Shown: positions 8,885-18,258, numbered from the stretch's first letter. The stretch: DNA of 64,000 nt from Chloracidobacterium sp. (GCA_016716365.1 JADJWM010000009.1:82868-146867), one strand, 5' to 3'. Notes: generated from the letters alone by a model not told the origin. Translations and numbers: made by a program.

Positions 8885-10063
8885 ATGAGCATAGCCGCAG
8901 GAACCGCATTATCGAACACCGGATTGACGACCCTTTCCGAAGAGGAAGAACTGTTTCGCTCTTCCGTCCGTGAATTTGCCGAAGGCGAGGTCCGCCCGAA
9001 GGTCGAGGCGATGGAACACGCCGGTAAACTCGATCCGGATGTGATCCGGCAATGCTTCGAGCTAGGGCTGATGGCAATCGAATCGCCCGAGGAATACGGC
9101 GGAGCCGGCTCGACGATCTTCAACGCGATCGTCGCGATCGAAGAGCTTGCCCGCGTAGATGCGAGCGTGTCGGTGTTCGTGGACGTCCACAATACCCTTG
9201 TAACGAACGCATTCATGCGTTGGGCCAGCGACGAACAGAAAAAGAAATACCTTCCGCAGATGGCCGAATCGCGGGTTGGGGCATATGCGTTGAGCGAGGC
9301 TGGCTCCGGCTCGGACGCCTTCGCACTCACCACACGCGCAGTCGATAAGGGCGACCATTACGAGATAACCGGTCAAAAGCTCTGGATCACGAACGGAAAC
9401 GAGGCAGAGATCTTTATTCTTTTCGCGACCGTCGATCCTGAGGCCGGGTACAAGGGCATCACGGCTTTCATCGTCGAAAAAGGATTTGAGGGATTCTCGG
9501 TAGGAAAGAAGGAGGACAAGCTCGGCATACGCGCTTCCTCCACGACCGAACTTATCCTGGACGGCTGCAAGGTCCCGAAAGAGAACGTCTTAGGCGAGGT
9601 AGGCAAGGGCTACAAGGTCTCGATCGAAACGCTGAACGAAGGCCGAATCGGCATCGGCGCCCAGATGCTCGGCATCGCCCAGGGAGCGTTCGAAGCCGCG
9701 GTCAAATACACCGACGAACGCGAGCAATTCGGGCAGAAGATCAACAACTTCCAAGGCGTCCAGTTCCAGCTTGCAGAGATGGCGGTCGAGATCGAAGCTA
9801 CCCGCCTTCTGGTTTACAACGCCGCCCGGCTCAAGGACGCCGGCAAGCCCTTCATTAAGGAAGCCGCGATAGCGAAGCTTTACTCATCACGATGTGCCGA
9901 GCGCGTCTCGTCCAAAGCCATCGAGCTCTTCGGCGGCTATGGTTATGTAAAGGACTATCCGGTCGAAAAGTACTGGCGCGACTCGAAGATCGGCTCCATC
10001 TACGAAGGTACCTCGAATATGCAGCTGCAAACGATCGCGAAAATGATAACGAGCGGAAAATAG
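8885..10063 (+). CDS. Acyl-CoA dehydrogenase (short/branched-chain type)
   Basis: A 392-residue FAD flavoprotein catalysing alpha,beta-desaturation of acyl-CoA and passing electrons to electron transfer flavoprotein. The N-terminal helical domain starts EEEELFRSSVREFAEGEV. The FAD signature YALSEAGSGSDAFAL and the beta domain KLWITNGNEAEIF are intact. The C-terminus has REQFGQKINNFQGVQFQLA and the catalytic-Glu segment SIYEGTSNMQLQTIAK. The overall form is closest to ACADSB-like enzymes, so a role in branched-chain amino acid breakdown is possible. The GNAT gene begins at the very next base, so the two are co-transcribed. Confidence 0.93.
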   Translation: MSIAAGTALSNTGLTTLSEEEELFRSSVREFAEGEVRPKVEAMEHAGKLDPDVIRQCFELGLMAIESPEEYGGAGSTIFNAIVAIEELARVDASVSVFVDVHNTLVTNAFMRWASDEQKKKYLPQMAESRVGAYALSEAGSGSDAFALTTRAVDKGDHYEITGQKLWITNGNEAEIFILFATVDPEAGYKGITAFIVEKGFEGFSVGKKEDKLGIRASSTTELILDGCKVPKENVLGEVGKGYKVSIETLNEGRIGIGAQMLGIAQGAFEAAVKYTDEREQFGQKINNFQGVQFQLAEMAVEIEATRLLVYNAARLKDAGKPFIKEAAIAKLYSSRCAERVSSKAIELFGGYGYVKDYPVEKYWRDSKIGSIYEGTSNMQLQTIAKMITSGK

Positions 10064-10588
10064 ATGTCCGCGACCCTGATAAGACAGGCCGGATCGGCGG
10101 ATGCCAAACTGCTTACCGATCTCGCCTACACAACATTCTGGGACGCTTTCGCCCATCATCCGAAGAACGCCCCTGACGATCTGGCGCATTACATGCGGCA
10201 AGCGTTCAGCATCGAGCAAATAACGACGGAGCTGACGGACGAGAAGAGCGTTTTCCTCATCGCGGAGATCGGAGAGAAGGCCGCGGGATACGCAAAACTC
10301 ATCACCGGGAGCATCGAAGAAGGCATCACGGCCGAGCGGCCGATCGAACTAAATCGGCTCTATTCTCATCAGGAATACCTGGGCCAGGGCGTTGGTCAGG
10401 CATTGATGGACGCGTGCTTCGAACGGGCGCGTCGGGAAGGTCACGACGTAATGTGGCTCGGCGTTTGGGAATACAATCCGAGGGCCCAGCGGTTCTACGA
10501 AAAGAACGGATTTAGCATTGTCGGAAAACACACCTTCGTCCTCGGCACCGACCCCCAAACCGATTTGTTGATGCAAAGAGAACTTTAG
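10064..10588 (+). CDS. GNAT family N-acetyltransferase
   Basis: A 174-residue protein whose ATG follows the acyl-CoA dehydrogenase stop with no gap. It shows the GNAT acetyl-CoA loop in LNRLYSHQEYLGQGVGQALM (near the Q/RxxGxG/A signature) and the C-terminal WLGVWEYNPRAQRFYEKNGF strand-helix. The form resembles RimI/WecD-type acetyltransferases acting on small amines or protein N-termini. The substrate cannot be told. Co-transcription with the dehydrogenase is clear from spacing. Confidence 0.88.
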   Translation: MSATLIRQAGSADAKLLTDLAYTTFWDAFAHHPKNAPDDLAHYMRQAFSIEQITTELTDEKSVFLIAEIGEKAAGYAKLITGSIEEGITAERPIELNRLYSHQEYLGQGVGQALMDACFERARREGHDVMWLGVWEYNPRAQRFYEKNGFSIVGKHTFVLGTDPQTDLLMQREL

Positions 10589-10708
10589 CCACAGAGTTCA
10601 CCGAGAACACCGAGAAAAAGAGAATCTAAACGGTAACGGCCCTACTGTTCATTTTTAGATCCCTTCACCCGCACGATTATTTTTCTGTGCTCTCTGTGTT
10701 CTCGGTGG
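10589..10708. repeat. Dispersed inverted repeat (CACCGAGAACAC type)
   Basis: CACCGAGAACAC (10599-10610) is repeated as its exact reverse complement GTGTTCTCGGTG (10696-10707), within longer imperfect arms rich in ACAGAG and CTCTGTG. It fills the space between the GNAT gene and the radical SAM gene. Related CTCTGTGT/TTCTCTGTGG tracts occur at 44479-44504 and 44618-44641, so it belongs to a dispersed repeat rather than a unique terminator. Confidence 0.6.
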
Positions 10709-10750
10709 CAGAAATTGCATTTCTCCTGATGGTGCGATATTGTTGCATCT

Positions 10751-11761
10751 GTGCGACACGTCAAAAATCCTCCCAATCCCTACGACCGTTACTCGGCAGA
10801 ATATGTCGGCGAACCGCCCCCCACAAAACTCGAGGTTTTTGAAGAAACCGCGACCAAAAAGGTCATCACCAAGGCCTTCGCCTCCGACTGGGAGGGCGGC
10901 TGGCGGTACACGGTGAATTGCTATCGCGGGTGCGTGCATGGCTGCACTTACTGTTTCGCCCGGCAGTATCACGAATTCCTGGGCTACGGGGCCGGGACGG
11001 ATTTCGAGACGAAGATAGTCGTCAAGCCCAACGCACCGCAGATCCTTCGTGAAGAGCTAAAGAAGACTCGGGACAAGATGCCGCACCTCGATTTCTCGTT
11101 CGCGACCGACCCGTATATCCCGCTCGAAGCCGAGTACAAACTTACCCGTCAATGCCTCGAAGTCTGCGCCGAATTCCGCGTTCCGACAGCCGTCATCACC
11201 AAATCGCCGCTCGTTACACGCGACATCGACGTCCTGCTGAAACAATCAAAGGTGTCGGTCTTTTTCTCGATGCCTTTTCTGACAAAGGAAAAGTCGAACC
11301 CGTTCGAGCCGTACACGCCCGTGCCCGAGGCGCGTTTTCGTGCGATGAAAAAGTTATCGGACGCCGGCATTACAACCGGGATCGGCATTGCACCGGTGAT
11401 ACCGGGCTACAACGAGCCCGACATCCCCGGCTTGCTGGAACGTGCAAAAGAATGCGGGGCAAGTCGGGCCTTTATGTCGATGCTTCATCTCGATACCGAC
11501 TCGATCGAAGACTATTTCGTCCAAAAGATGAACGAACGCCTGACAGCAAGCCGCGTTTCCAGGATAATAAACACAATAAAGCGCGAACGCGGTGGGACAT
11601 TGAGGCATCGTAGCTACAAAGAACGTGGGACCGGTATGACCGAGCAGTGGGAGGTTACCCAGAAATTGTTCGATTTTCATGTGCGGAGGCTTGGCTTTAA
11701 GGGTCACGAAGCACCGAAGCCACTCGAAGAACCGGTTTCCGTTCAGCCGAATTTGTTTTGA
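10751..11761 (+). CDS. SPL-type radical SAM protein (PA0069/Rv2578c family)
   Basis: A 336-residue protein starting at GTG (10751). The iron-sulfur motif is CYRGCVHGCTYCFARQYHE (CxxxCxxC inside), followed by GTDFETKIVVKPN and ATDPYIPLEAEYKLTRQCLE, which are typical of spore-photoproduct-lyase-like radical SAM proteins found in many non-spore-formers. It should bind a 4Fe-4S cluster and cleave S-adenosylmethionine. Its substrate is unknown. No other ATG start is available upstream of the cluster motif. It stands alone, preceded by a dispersed repeat. Confidence 0.88.
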   Translation: MRHVKNPPNPYDRYSAEYVGEPPPTKLEVFEETATKKVITKAFASDWEGGWRYTVNCYRGCVHGCTYCFARQYHEFLGYGAGTDFETKIVVKPNAPQILREELKKTRDKMPHLDFSFATDPYIPLEAEYKLTRQCLEVCAEFRVPTAVITKSPLVTRDIDVLLKQSKVSVFFSMPFLTKEKSNPFEPYTPVPEARFRAMKKLSDAGITTGIGIAPVIPGYNEPDIPGLLERAKECGASRAFMSMLHLDTDSIEDYFVQKMNERLTASRVSRIINTIKRERGGTLRHRSYKERGTGMTEQWEVTQKLFDFHVRRLGFKGHEAPKPLEEPVSVQPNLF

Positions 11762-11832
11762 CATCATATCCGCTCACGATGTTCAGATTCGAATTCTAGT
11801 TTCTAAAATCACAAGCAAACAGGGAGGTAATT

Positions 11833-12537
11833 GTGAGATCAAGATTTTATCTAATCGTGTTGACGATGGTCGGCCTTGTGACACTGGTTTCAGTTGCTGC
11901 AGCCCAGAAGGATCAGGGAAAAGAGCTTAAGGCGGCCGTTGACCGCATCGATGACGCAGCTGAAGTTGTAACAGGTGTCATGAAGATCGCGGAGAAATCG
12001 ATCCCTCGTGACCTTTTGCAGAAGGCAAACGCGATCGTCGTTTTCCCGGGTGCACTCAAGGGAGCGTTCATTGTCGGCGGGCAGGGCGGTAAGGGTGTTG
12101 CGGTCCGAAGGATTGGCAAAGGATGGAGCGCTCCCGCGTTTGTAAACATGGCGGGAGGAAGTATCGGCCCACAGATCGGCGGGCAGAAAACCGACTATAT
12201 AATGCTCATAATGAATGAGAAGGGCCTTATGGGCCTTCTTGAAGACAAGTTCGAACTGGGCGGCGAAGGAAGCGTGGCAGCAGGTCCGGTCGGCCGTACG
12301 ACAGCGGCATCGACCAATACCACGCTTGACGCGGAAATCCTTACGTATTCCCGCAGCAAGGGGCTTTTTGCCGGAGTGGCACTTAAAGGTGTGGTCATTT
12401 CGCAGGACCACAGCATGAACCAGGCAGTTTACCAGAAGCCGGTCAAGGAGATCCTCGGAAATCCGCCCATTCCTTCGACCGATGCACCGAGGTCCCTCCA
12501 GAAACTTTCAGATACCTTGGGGATGTATATGCGATAG
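11833..12537 (+). CDS. Secreted SYLF/Ysc84-domain lipid-binding protein
   Basis: A 234-residue protein with a GTG start preceded by AGGGAGGT. Residues 1-24 form a signal peptide (LTMVGLVTLVSVAAAQ). The rest is a complete SYLF domain: IPRDLLQKANAIVVFPGALKG, GGSIGPQIGGQKTDYIMLIM, and LDAEILTYSRSKGLFAGVAL. SYLF domains bind acidic lipids. Bacterial versions are secreted and of unclear role. The gene is followed by a clear intrinsic terminator. Confidence 0.9.
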   Translation: MRSRFYLIVLTMVGLVTLVSVAAAQKDQGKELKAAVDRIDDAAEVVTGVMKIAEKSIPRDLLQKANAIVVFPGALKGAFIVGGQGGKGVAVRRIGKGWSAPAFVNMAGGSIGPQIGGQKTDYIMLIMNEKGLMGLLEDKFELGGEGSVAAGPVGRTTAASTNTTLDAEILTYSRSKGLFAGVALKGVVISQDHSMNQAVYQKPVKEILGNPPIPSTDAPRSLQKLSDTLGMYMR

Positions 12538-12560
12538 CCCGGCCGAATAGGATAACTAAG

Positions 12561-12586
12561 ACGCCGCTCGACAAAGCGGCGTTTTT
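12561..12586 (+). terminator. Rho-independent terminator after SYLF gene
   Basis: Perfect 8-bp stem ACGCCGCT / AGCGGCGT around a six-base loop (CGACAA), ending directly in TTTTT. It lies 24 bases after the SYLF stop codon. Confidence 0.85.
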
Positions 12587-12626
12587 CATTTCACTGGACG
12601 GTCAGTTAGCTGTAAATTTGTTGAAC

Positions 12627-12944
12627 ATGAGTGACAGGATCCAAGTCTTTGAGCAGATGCTTGCTGCCGATCCCGATAATACGATGGTTATGTTCGGGCT
12701 GGCGAAAGAGTATGAAAAACAGGGACGGTACGAGGACGTGATCCGGCTGCTTGAAGACTATCTTGCCAAAGCCGACGACGAGGGCAACGCCTATGGCACG
12801 CTCGCACAGGCGTATGAGAAAACCGGTGACCGGGAGAAGGCGATTGAGACTTATCGCAAGGGGATCGACGTCTCGATGGCCCACGGCCACCCCTCGATGG
12901 CGAATGAATACCGGATGACGCTGGATCTGGATTTCGCCGATTAG
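12627..12944 (+). CDS. Small tetratricopeptide-repeat protein
   Basis: About 105 residues from the ATG at 12627 (a TTG three codons earlier is possible). It has two to three TPR units: DNTMVMFGLAKEYEKQGRYEDVIRLLE and GNAYGTLAQAYEKTGDREKAIETYRKG. There is no signal peptide. TPR folds act as protein-binding scaffolds and the partner is unknown. It converges on the cyclophilin gene. Confidence 0.75.
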   Translation: MSDRIQVFEQMLAADPDNTMVMFGLAKEYEKQGRYEDVIRLLEDYLAKADDEGNAYGTLAQAYEKTGDREKAIETYRKGIDVSMAHGHPSMANEYRMTLDLDFAD

Positions 12945-12965
12945 AAGAAGCTAATTGCTTATAGT

Positions 12966-13643
12966 TTACGGCTTCGGGCTATTTTTCAGATCCTCTGCCG
13001 CGCACGCAACCACGCTTGCTTTCTTGATCCTCACAGGCTTCTCCGGCTTTTCATCCGACGCAGGGGCCTTGTTGATCGCGTCCACCACTTCCATTCCTTT
13101 CGTTACTCGCCCAAACGCGGCGAATTTGCCGTCGAGGTGCGCGCCCGTGCCGACGAGGATGAAAAAGCTGGTCATTGCCGAATTCGCTTCATCGCCACGG
13201 GCCATGGAAAGGATTCCGCGTTCGTGAAGCACCCTGTTCGGCTCGTCGGGAAGCGTCCGGCGGGCCCGCATCCCGATCTCGTAAGTGACCGGCGTAGAAC
13301 GCGTATAGAGATCGCCGCCCTGGATCACGAATCCCGGCACGACACGCCCGAACGTCGTGGTATCGAGAAGCCCCGTTGAGGCCAGATTTAGAAAATTCCT
13401 CACTGATTCCGGTGCGTGTTCGGGAAACATTTCCATCTCGATCACGCCAAGCTCGGTGTCGAACGTTACGCATTGACCGGCCATCGTTTTCGCGTCCGCC
13501 TTGTCAAATGGTTCGAACTTGACGGCAGCCGCAGCAGGCCGGTTGTTCGCCTTTGCGGGTTCCTTTGGCTCGGGCTGCTGGCCTGCGACTGCGGACGCGG
13601 CAATCAGAAACAGGCCAGCGACATAAAGGGTTCTAGACTTCAT
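12966..13643 (-). CDS. Secreted cyclophilin-type peptidyl-prolyl isomerase
   Basis: A 225-residue protein with an N-terminal signal peptide (LYVAGLFLIAASAVAGQ) and a Pro/Ala linker to about residue 45. The cyclophilin domain follows: FDTELGVIEMEMFPEHAPESV, FGRVVPGFVIQGGD, and FFILVGTGAHLDGKFAAFGRVTKG. The family catalyses cis-trans isomerisation of X-Pro bonds, here outside the cytoplasm. RVVPGFVIQGG keeps the catalytic-Arg region typical of bacterial PpiA/B enzymes. Confidence 0.9.
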   Translation of the reverse strand: MKSRTLYVAGLFLIAASAVAGQQPEPKEPAKANNRPAAAAVKFEPFDKADAKTMAGQCVTFDTELGVIEMEMFPEHAPESVRNFLNLASTGLLDTTTFGRVVPGFVIQGGDLYTRSTPVTYEIGMRARRTLPDEPNRVLHERGILSMARGDEANSAMTSFFILVGTGAHLDGKFAAFGRVTKGMEVVDAINKAPASDEKPEKPVRIKKASVVACAAEDLKNSPKP

Positions 13644-13777
13644 TGTTTTTCAATTCTCAGAAAAAAGCGGTTCTCTGTAAAGGGTAAACGGCGAACATAC
13701 TTCGACTCATCCATGTTAATATTGTGCCCAGACCAATACAGACCGGGCCCGATCCAAGACACTTCGACGGAGTTTCT

Positions 13778-15466
13778 ATGAAACGCACATTTCTGATCAC
13801 ATTTTCGATCTTTCTACTCTTTTCGGCTGCATTCGGCCAGCGTGAATTAGGCGTTCGCCCAACCGAAACCGGAGGGCCGCTGCTGCCGGAACAGGCAGCG
13901 TTCGACGTCCAGTCTTATGACGTCGCGTTGAAGGTCGATCCGAAGTCTAAAACGATCTCGGGCACTACCGTGATGATCGCAAAGGTTGTCAATGCGACGG
14001 ACACGATCCTGCTTCATCTAGATACGCCGTACAAGGTCGACCGTATCTATACGCAGAGTGCCGACGTTCAACAGGGCCTACGCTACGAGCACACCGACGG
14101 CAAGCTTCGCATCACCTTTCGGGAAAAGAAAAAGCCCGGCGAGACCTTCGAGACGATAATCACTTATTTCGGCACCCCGCGTGTTGCTCCGCGGCCGCCG
14201 TGGATAGGCGGCATCATTTGGGCAAAGACCCCGAGCGGGGCCGATTGGATCTCTGTCGCGATGCAGAACGACGGGGCCGACCTGTTGTTTCCCGTCAAGG
14301 ATCACCCGTCGGACAAGCCGGAATCGGCGACCATGCGGATCACCGTTCCCGACCCGCTGGTGGCAGCCGGGCCAGGCAGACTTGTCGAGACCATCAAGAA
14401 CAAGGACGGCACCTCGACCTATGTCTGGCGAATGAGCAATCCGATCCCGAACTACTCGATCCTTTTCGACGCCGCCCCTTACCGCGTGATCAGAGACAGC
14501 GTTAAGAGCATCACCGGCGAGACCATCCCCATCGAGTTTTACATCCTGCCGGAAAGCTATGAGAACGGAGCTAAACTGATCGAAGAAACCAAGAAATACA
14601 ACGCGTTTTACGAGAAGTATCTCGGGCCGTTCCCGTTTAGGTCCGAGAAGCTCGGGATCGTCGAGACCCCGCATCTGGGGATGGAACATTCGACGCATCT
14701 GGCTTATGGAAACAAGTTCCAGTACAACGAACACGGTTATGATTGGCTCCAGCTTCACGAATTCGGCCATGAATGGTGGTCGAATCTGGTAACGGCCCGC
14801 GACTGGAAGGACTTCTGGATCCACGAAGGTTTCCAGTCCTTTATGGACACGCTCTATTTAGAGCATCTTGGCAAGAAGGACGCCTATTTTGAATCGATGC
14901 GGCAACGGGCATCGCGTACGAGAAACATGCAGCCGGTCGCTCCCCGCGGGGCAAAATTCTCATACGAGGTCTATCTCGCCGGTCCGGATTACGTAAACAG
15001 CGACGGCGATATCTACGGCAAGGGCGCCGTGGTCCTGCACACGCTGCGTTATTTGATCGGCGACGACGCGTTCTTCCGCGCACTTCGGCGGATGGCGTAC
15101 CCGACGCCGGCAATGGAAAAGAGAACGGACGGCAGCCAAACACGCCTGGTCGATACCGAGGATTTCAGGAAGATCGCCGAACAGGAATCCAAAATGGACC
15201 TCGGCTGGTTCTTCGAGGTTTATCTCCGCCAGCCGAAGCTTCCGAAACTAAATGTCCGGAACGAGATCGTTTCGGGCGGGAGCGAAACCCCGCAAAAACA
15301 GATATTTGAGTGGGAGGTGCCGAACGATCTGCCGTTCCCGATGCCGGTCGAGGTCGAGGTCGATGGCAAGATCCAACGGGTTGAAATGAAGAATGGAAAG
15401 GGCTCGATCAGTTTTTACAAAACACCGGTGATCGACCCGAAAGGCTGGATACTCCGTGCAAAGTAA
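13778..15466 (+). CDS. Secreted M1-family zinc aminopeptidase
   Basis: 562 residues from the ATG at 13778. Upstream in-frame codons exist but lack a ribosome site, while this ATG opens a signal peptide (FLITFSIFLLFSAAFGQ). The N-terminal beta domain (FDVQSYDVALKVDPKSKTISG) and the zinc site HEFGHEWW with the downstream Glu in WIHEGFQSFMDTLY are intact. Members cleave N-terminal residues from peptides. The GxMEN exopeptidase element is changed to GMEHSTHLAYG. The serine hydrolase gene follows after three bases, so both are one operon for envelope peptide processing. Confidence 0.9.
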   Translation: MKRTFLITFSIFLLFSAAFGQRELGVRPTETGGPLLPEQAAFDVQSYDVALKVDPKSKTISGTTVMIAKVVNATDTILLHLDTPYKVDRIYTQSADVQQGLRYEHTDGKLRITFREKKKPGETFETIITYFGTPRVAPRPPWIGGIIWAKTPSGADWISVAMQNDGADLLFPVKDHPSDKPESATMRITVPDPLVAAGPGRLVETIKNKDGTSTYVWRMSNPIPNYSILFDAAPYRVIRDSVKSITGETIPIEFYILPESYENGAKLIEETKKYNAFYEKYLGPFPFRSEKLGIVETPHLGMEHSTHLAYGNKFQYNEHGYDWLQLHEFGHEWWSNLVTARDWKDFWIHEGFQSFMDTLYLEHLGKKDAYFESMRQRASRTRNMQPVAPRGAKFSYEVYLAGPDYVNSDGDIYGKGAVVLHTLRYLIGDDAFFRALRRMAYPTPAMEKRTDGSQTRLVDTEDFRKIAEQESKMDLGWFFEVYLRQPKLPKLNVRNEIVSGGSETPQKQIFEWEVPNDLPFPMPVEVEVDGKIQRVEMKNGKGSISFYKTPVIDPKGWILRAK

Positions 15467-15469
15467 ATT

Positions 15470-17005
15470 ATGAAAAGGTATTTGGTTTTATTCTCACTTT
15501 TCGTCGTCCTTTCGCTGTCGGCGGCGGGACAAACGCTGGATGAAAAGATCCGCGAGATCGATAGCTACGCTGCGACCGTTGCCGAAACGTGGAAAGGGCC
15601 GGGAATGGCGATCGCGATCGTCAAGGACGACCGTGTCGTGTTTGCTAAGGGTTACGGCTCACGAGAACTCGGCAAGGCCGAACCGATCAACCCCGATACG
15701 GTGTTCGCGATCGCGTCCAATTCAAAGGCCTTTACGACCGCTGCACTCGCGATCCTAGTCGATGAGAAGAAGCTATCGTGGGACGACAAGGTGTCGAAAT
15801 ACCTTCCGGACTTCAAGCTCTACGATCCCTGGGTGACCAGCGAGTTGACCGTCCGCGACCTTGTGACGCACCGCGTCGGGCTGGACACGTTCAGCGGCGA
15901 CCTTCTCTGGTACGAGGCCAATTTCACGCCGGACGAGATCCTATCGCGGATCCGCTACCTCAAGCCCGTCTCGAGCTTCCGCACGCGTTACGGCTATCAG
16001 AACCTGATGTTCATCGCCGCCGGAAAGGTCATCGAAAAGGCTTCGGGCAAGACCTGGTGCGGCTTTATCACGGAGCGGATCCTGCAGCCGCTCGGGATGA
16101 ACCGCACATCGTGCAGCATCAAGGACCTGCCCGACAATGCGGCCATGCCGCACAATGAATCGGGCGGTACGCTCCGCGTACTCCACCGCGGGAATGTTGA
16201 CAGCGGCTATTCGGCCGCGGCCTTGAATTCGTCGGTCAACGACCTTTCAAAGTGGGTCCGGACACAGCTCGGCAAAGGAAAATTCGAAGGCAAGCAGATC
16301 TTCAGCGAGGCCGTCGCTTGGCAGATGCACCAGCCCTATCTTGCCCAGCAGGTCAGCGAGCAGGCGTGGCGGGGAAACCCGACCCGGCATTTTTCGGGCG
16401 TGGCGATGGGATGGTTCGTCTATGACTATCACGGCCGCAAGGTGATAAATCACAGCGGCGGGCTGGACGGGATGCTTTCTTACACGGTGCTCATCCCGGA
16501 GGAGAATACCGGATTCGTAGTGCTTTCTAATTCGGAGTATCCCGCCTTCGCGGTAATGATGAGCAAGATCCGCGATGTTATGGTTAACGCGCCGAAACGC
16601 GATTGGAATGCCGAGGCCGTACAGCAGGCAAACGCAAGGAAAACCGCGGCCGCCGAACAGATCAGTAAGGATGATGCCGCCCGGGCTGCCAATAAGAAAC
16701 CGACGCTTACACTATCGGAATATGCCGGTACGTACAGCGACGACCTCTACGGTGCGATCAACATCGCGGAAGAGTCCGGCCGGCTTGTGATGCGTTTCTC
16801 GCGGTCGCCCAATTTCGTGGCGGATCTCGAGCATTGGCACTACGACACATTCCTGATCAAGTGGCGGCCTTCGGTGGCGTATAACTTCCCTCGCGGGTGG
16901 GTGACGTTCACGATCGGCCGAGACGGGAAGACCGACGAGATGAAGATAGACCAGCCGAACAATGATTTCTGGTTCTACGAACTTTCGCCAAAACGTGTCA
17001 GATAG
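15470..17005 (+). CDS. Secreted class C beta-lactamase-like serine hydrolase with C-terminal DUF3471-like domain
   Basis: A 511-residue protein with a signal peptide (VLFSLFVVLSLSAAGQ). Catalytic motifs are SNSK (SxxK), YQN (YxN) in RYGYQNLMFIAAG, and HSGG in NHSGGLDGMLSY. A C-terminal beta domain from about residue 405 (LTLSEYAGTYSDDLYGA) matches the DUF3471 type that often follows such domains. It may hydrolyse D-amino-acid peptides or esters. True beta-lactamase activity cannot be claimed. It lies 3 bp downstream of the M1 peptidase gene. Confidence 0.88.
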   Translation: MKRYLVLFSLFVVLSLSAAGQTLDEKIREIDSYAATVAETWKGPGMAIAIVKDDRVVFAKGYGSRELGKAEPINPDTVFAIASNSKAFTTAALAILVDEKKLSWDDKVSKYLPDFKLYDPWVTSELTVRDLVTHRVGLDTFSGDLLWYEANFTPDEILSRIRYLKPVSSFRTRYGYQNLMFIAAGKVIEKASGKTWCGFITERILQPLGMNRTSCSIKDLPDNAAMPHNESGGTLRVLHRGNVDSGYSAAALNSSVNDLSKWVRTQLGKGKFEGKQIFSEAVAWQMHQPYLAQQVSEQAWRGNPTRHFSGVAMGWFVYDYHGRKVINHSGGLDGMLSYTVLIPEENTGFVVLSNSEYPAFAVMMSKIRDVMVNAPKRDWNAEAVQQANARKTAAAEQISKDDAARAANKKPTLTLSEYAGTYSDDLYGAINIAEESGRLVMRFSRSPNFVADLEHWHYDTFLIKWRPSVAYNFPRGWVTFTIGRDGKTDEMKIDQPNNDFWFYELSPKRVR

Positions 17006-17104
17006 CCCCGCGATTCTCGACATTTTCGCTTGTGTTATGACAGAATCTTTGTTTGCCCCGAATTTTAGCGAATAGTTGGACCATCAGGAGAACGTTTTTC
17101 ACAC

Positions 17105-17374
17105 ATGTCAGATGAAGCAGTAAAGGCGGCGGAAGAGACCGCGGCCGAAGCAGCAAAACCGACGATCACGATCGCCGAAAAAGAATCGCCCGCCGAGGAA
17201 AAGGCCGAGGCCGCCCCGGAACCGTCGCCCGACGAGGTGCATTACCAGGCCGTCGAAAAGGACGGAGTCGTAACGGCCATATGGGAAATGCAGGGCCAAA
17301 AGCACCTGCGTACCATCGATCCCCGGTCGAACGAAGGCAAGCAGATCCTCGCCCTGTTCGAGACGGCTGCGTAA
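17105..17374 (+). CDS. Small acidic Ala/Glu-rich protein of unknown function
   Basis: An 89-residue protein. The first 45 residues are an Ala/Glu/Pro-rich, probably disordered tract (AAEAAKPTITIAEKESPAEE). The last 40 residues look folded (VHYQAVEKDGVVTAIWEMQGQKHLRTIDP). An AGGAG lies some 15 bases ahead of the ATG, which is rather far. Codon use matches the neighbours. I do not recognise a family. Confidence 0.5.
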   Translation: MSDEAVKAAEETAAEAAKPTITIAEKESPAEEKAEAAPEPSPDEVHYQAVEKDGVVTAIWEMQGQKHLRTIDPRSNEGKQILALFETAA

Positions 17375-17405
17375 GAAAGGTTTCGCCGAATATCGACACG
17401 AGATT

Positions 17406-17440
17406 GCACGGAGAGTTATCCGTGCGGTTTCGTGTTTTTG
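17406..17440 (+). terminator. Terminator-like hairpin between convergent genes
   Basis: Stem GCACGGA / TCCGTGC around the loop GAGTTA (17406-17425), followed by a T-rich tract with GTTTTTG. It sits between the convergent genes ending at 17374 and 17448. Confidence 0.5.
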
Positions 17441-17447
17441 TGTGTCC

Positions 17448-18206
17448 TTACGCCGGTAGGGGAAACAGATCGAGTATCTCGTGTTGCCGTTTGCCCAGCG
17501 GCCTGCCCTCGAAAGCGGCTGCCTGTACGATACCCAGTCCGGCCGACGTGAGGAATATTTCATCCGCCTCCTGTAGGGCGTCGATGCCAGCTTCGACCTC
17601 TTCACACTCGAGATTTTCGAGGATATGTTCGCGCGTCGTGCCCGCAAGACATCCGGTTTGCAGGCTCGACGTGAATAGCATTTCGCCATTTAACCAAAAC
17701 AAATTCGCCATGCATGCCGAAGCGATCTCGCCGCGTTCGTTCAGCCTGATCGCTTCGTCGAAACCACGATCCTTCGCCTCGTCTAAAGACAAGATCGGTT
17801 CGAGATAATTGCAGGACTTAATTCCGACGAGCGGCGAGGTCCTATTCACAAGGTGCGGTGAGATCGCGAGGGTTAAATTAATAGGAACCGGCCGAGGTTC
17901 GGCGGCCAATATCGAAAGCGAGGTTTTGCCCCCACCACCGCCGGGCCACAAATCGGCCGCCGAGCCGTCAGCGAAGGTCACCCGTGCACGGCCTGACGTC
18001 AACCCGCTTCGGTCTATCGCTTCGGCTAATGCTCGATATACACTCGCTTCGTCGTGCTCCGAAACGTCGATCCCGAGCTTCGCGGCATCACGCATTAAAC
18101 GCCGCCAATGCTTGTCCCAAAGCAGCGGCTCGCCGCCGGCGAATGCGGCCGTCGTAAAAACGCCGGACCCGTACAACATTGCATTTGAATTTGTGTTGAG
18201 TGACAC
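17448..18206 (-). CDS. Class IV PLP aminotransferase (PabC/branched-chain aminotransferase family)
   Basis: A 252-residue PLP enzyme. It begins SNAMLYGSGVFTTAAFAGGEPLLWDKHWRRL, the usual fold-IV start. The catalytic Lys is in GIKSCNYLEPIL. Cofactor contacts include GEIASACMANLFW and LAGTTREHILE. The length and motif set fit 4-amino-4-deoxychorismate lyase (folate synthesis) or a small branched-chain/D-amino acid aminotransferase. I cannot separate these from sequence alone. The gene follows the alpha/beta hydrolase and truB on the same strand. Confidence 0.82.
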   Translation of the reverse strand: MSLNTNSNAMLYGSGVFTTAAFAGGEPLLWDKHWRRLMRDAAKLGIDVSEHDEASVYRALAEAIDRSGLTSGRARVTFADGSAADLWPGGGGGKTSLSILAAEPRPVPINLTLAISPHLVNRTSPLVGIKSCNYLEPILSLDEAKDRGFDEAIRLNERGEIASACMANLFWLNGEMLFTSSLQTGCLAGTTREHILENLECEEVEAGIDALQEADEIFLTSAGLGIVQAAAFEGRPLGKRQHEILDLFPLPA

Positions 18207-18258
18207 CAGGAAAGACCGAGGCCAATTGGGCCATCACATTAATTCGCGATCCGCCGGC

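Noticed and set aside
14078..14824. 248-codon minus-strand frame inside the M1 peptidase gene
   Set aside because: It lies entirely opposite conserved catalytic regions of the peptidase and has no independent evidence.
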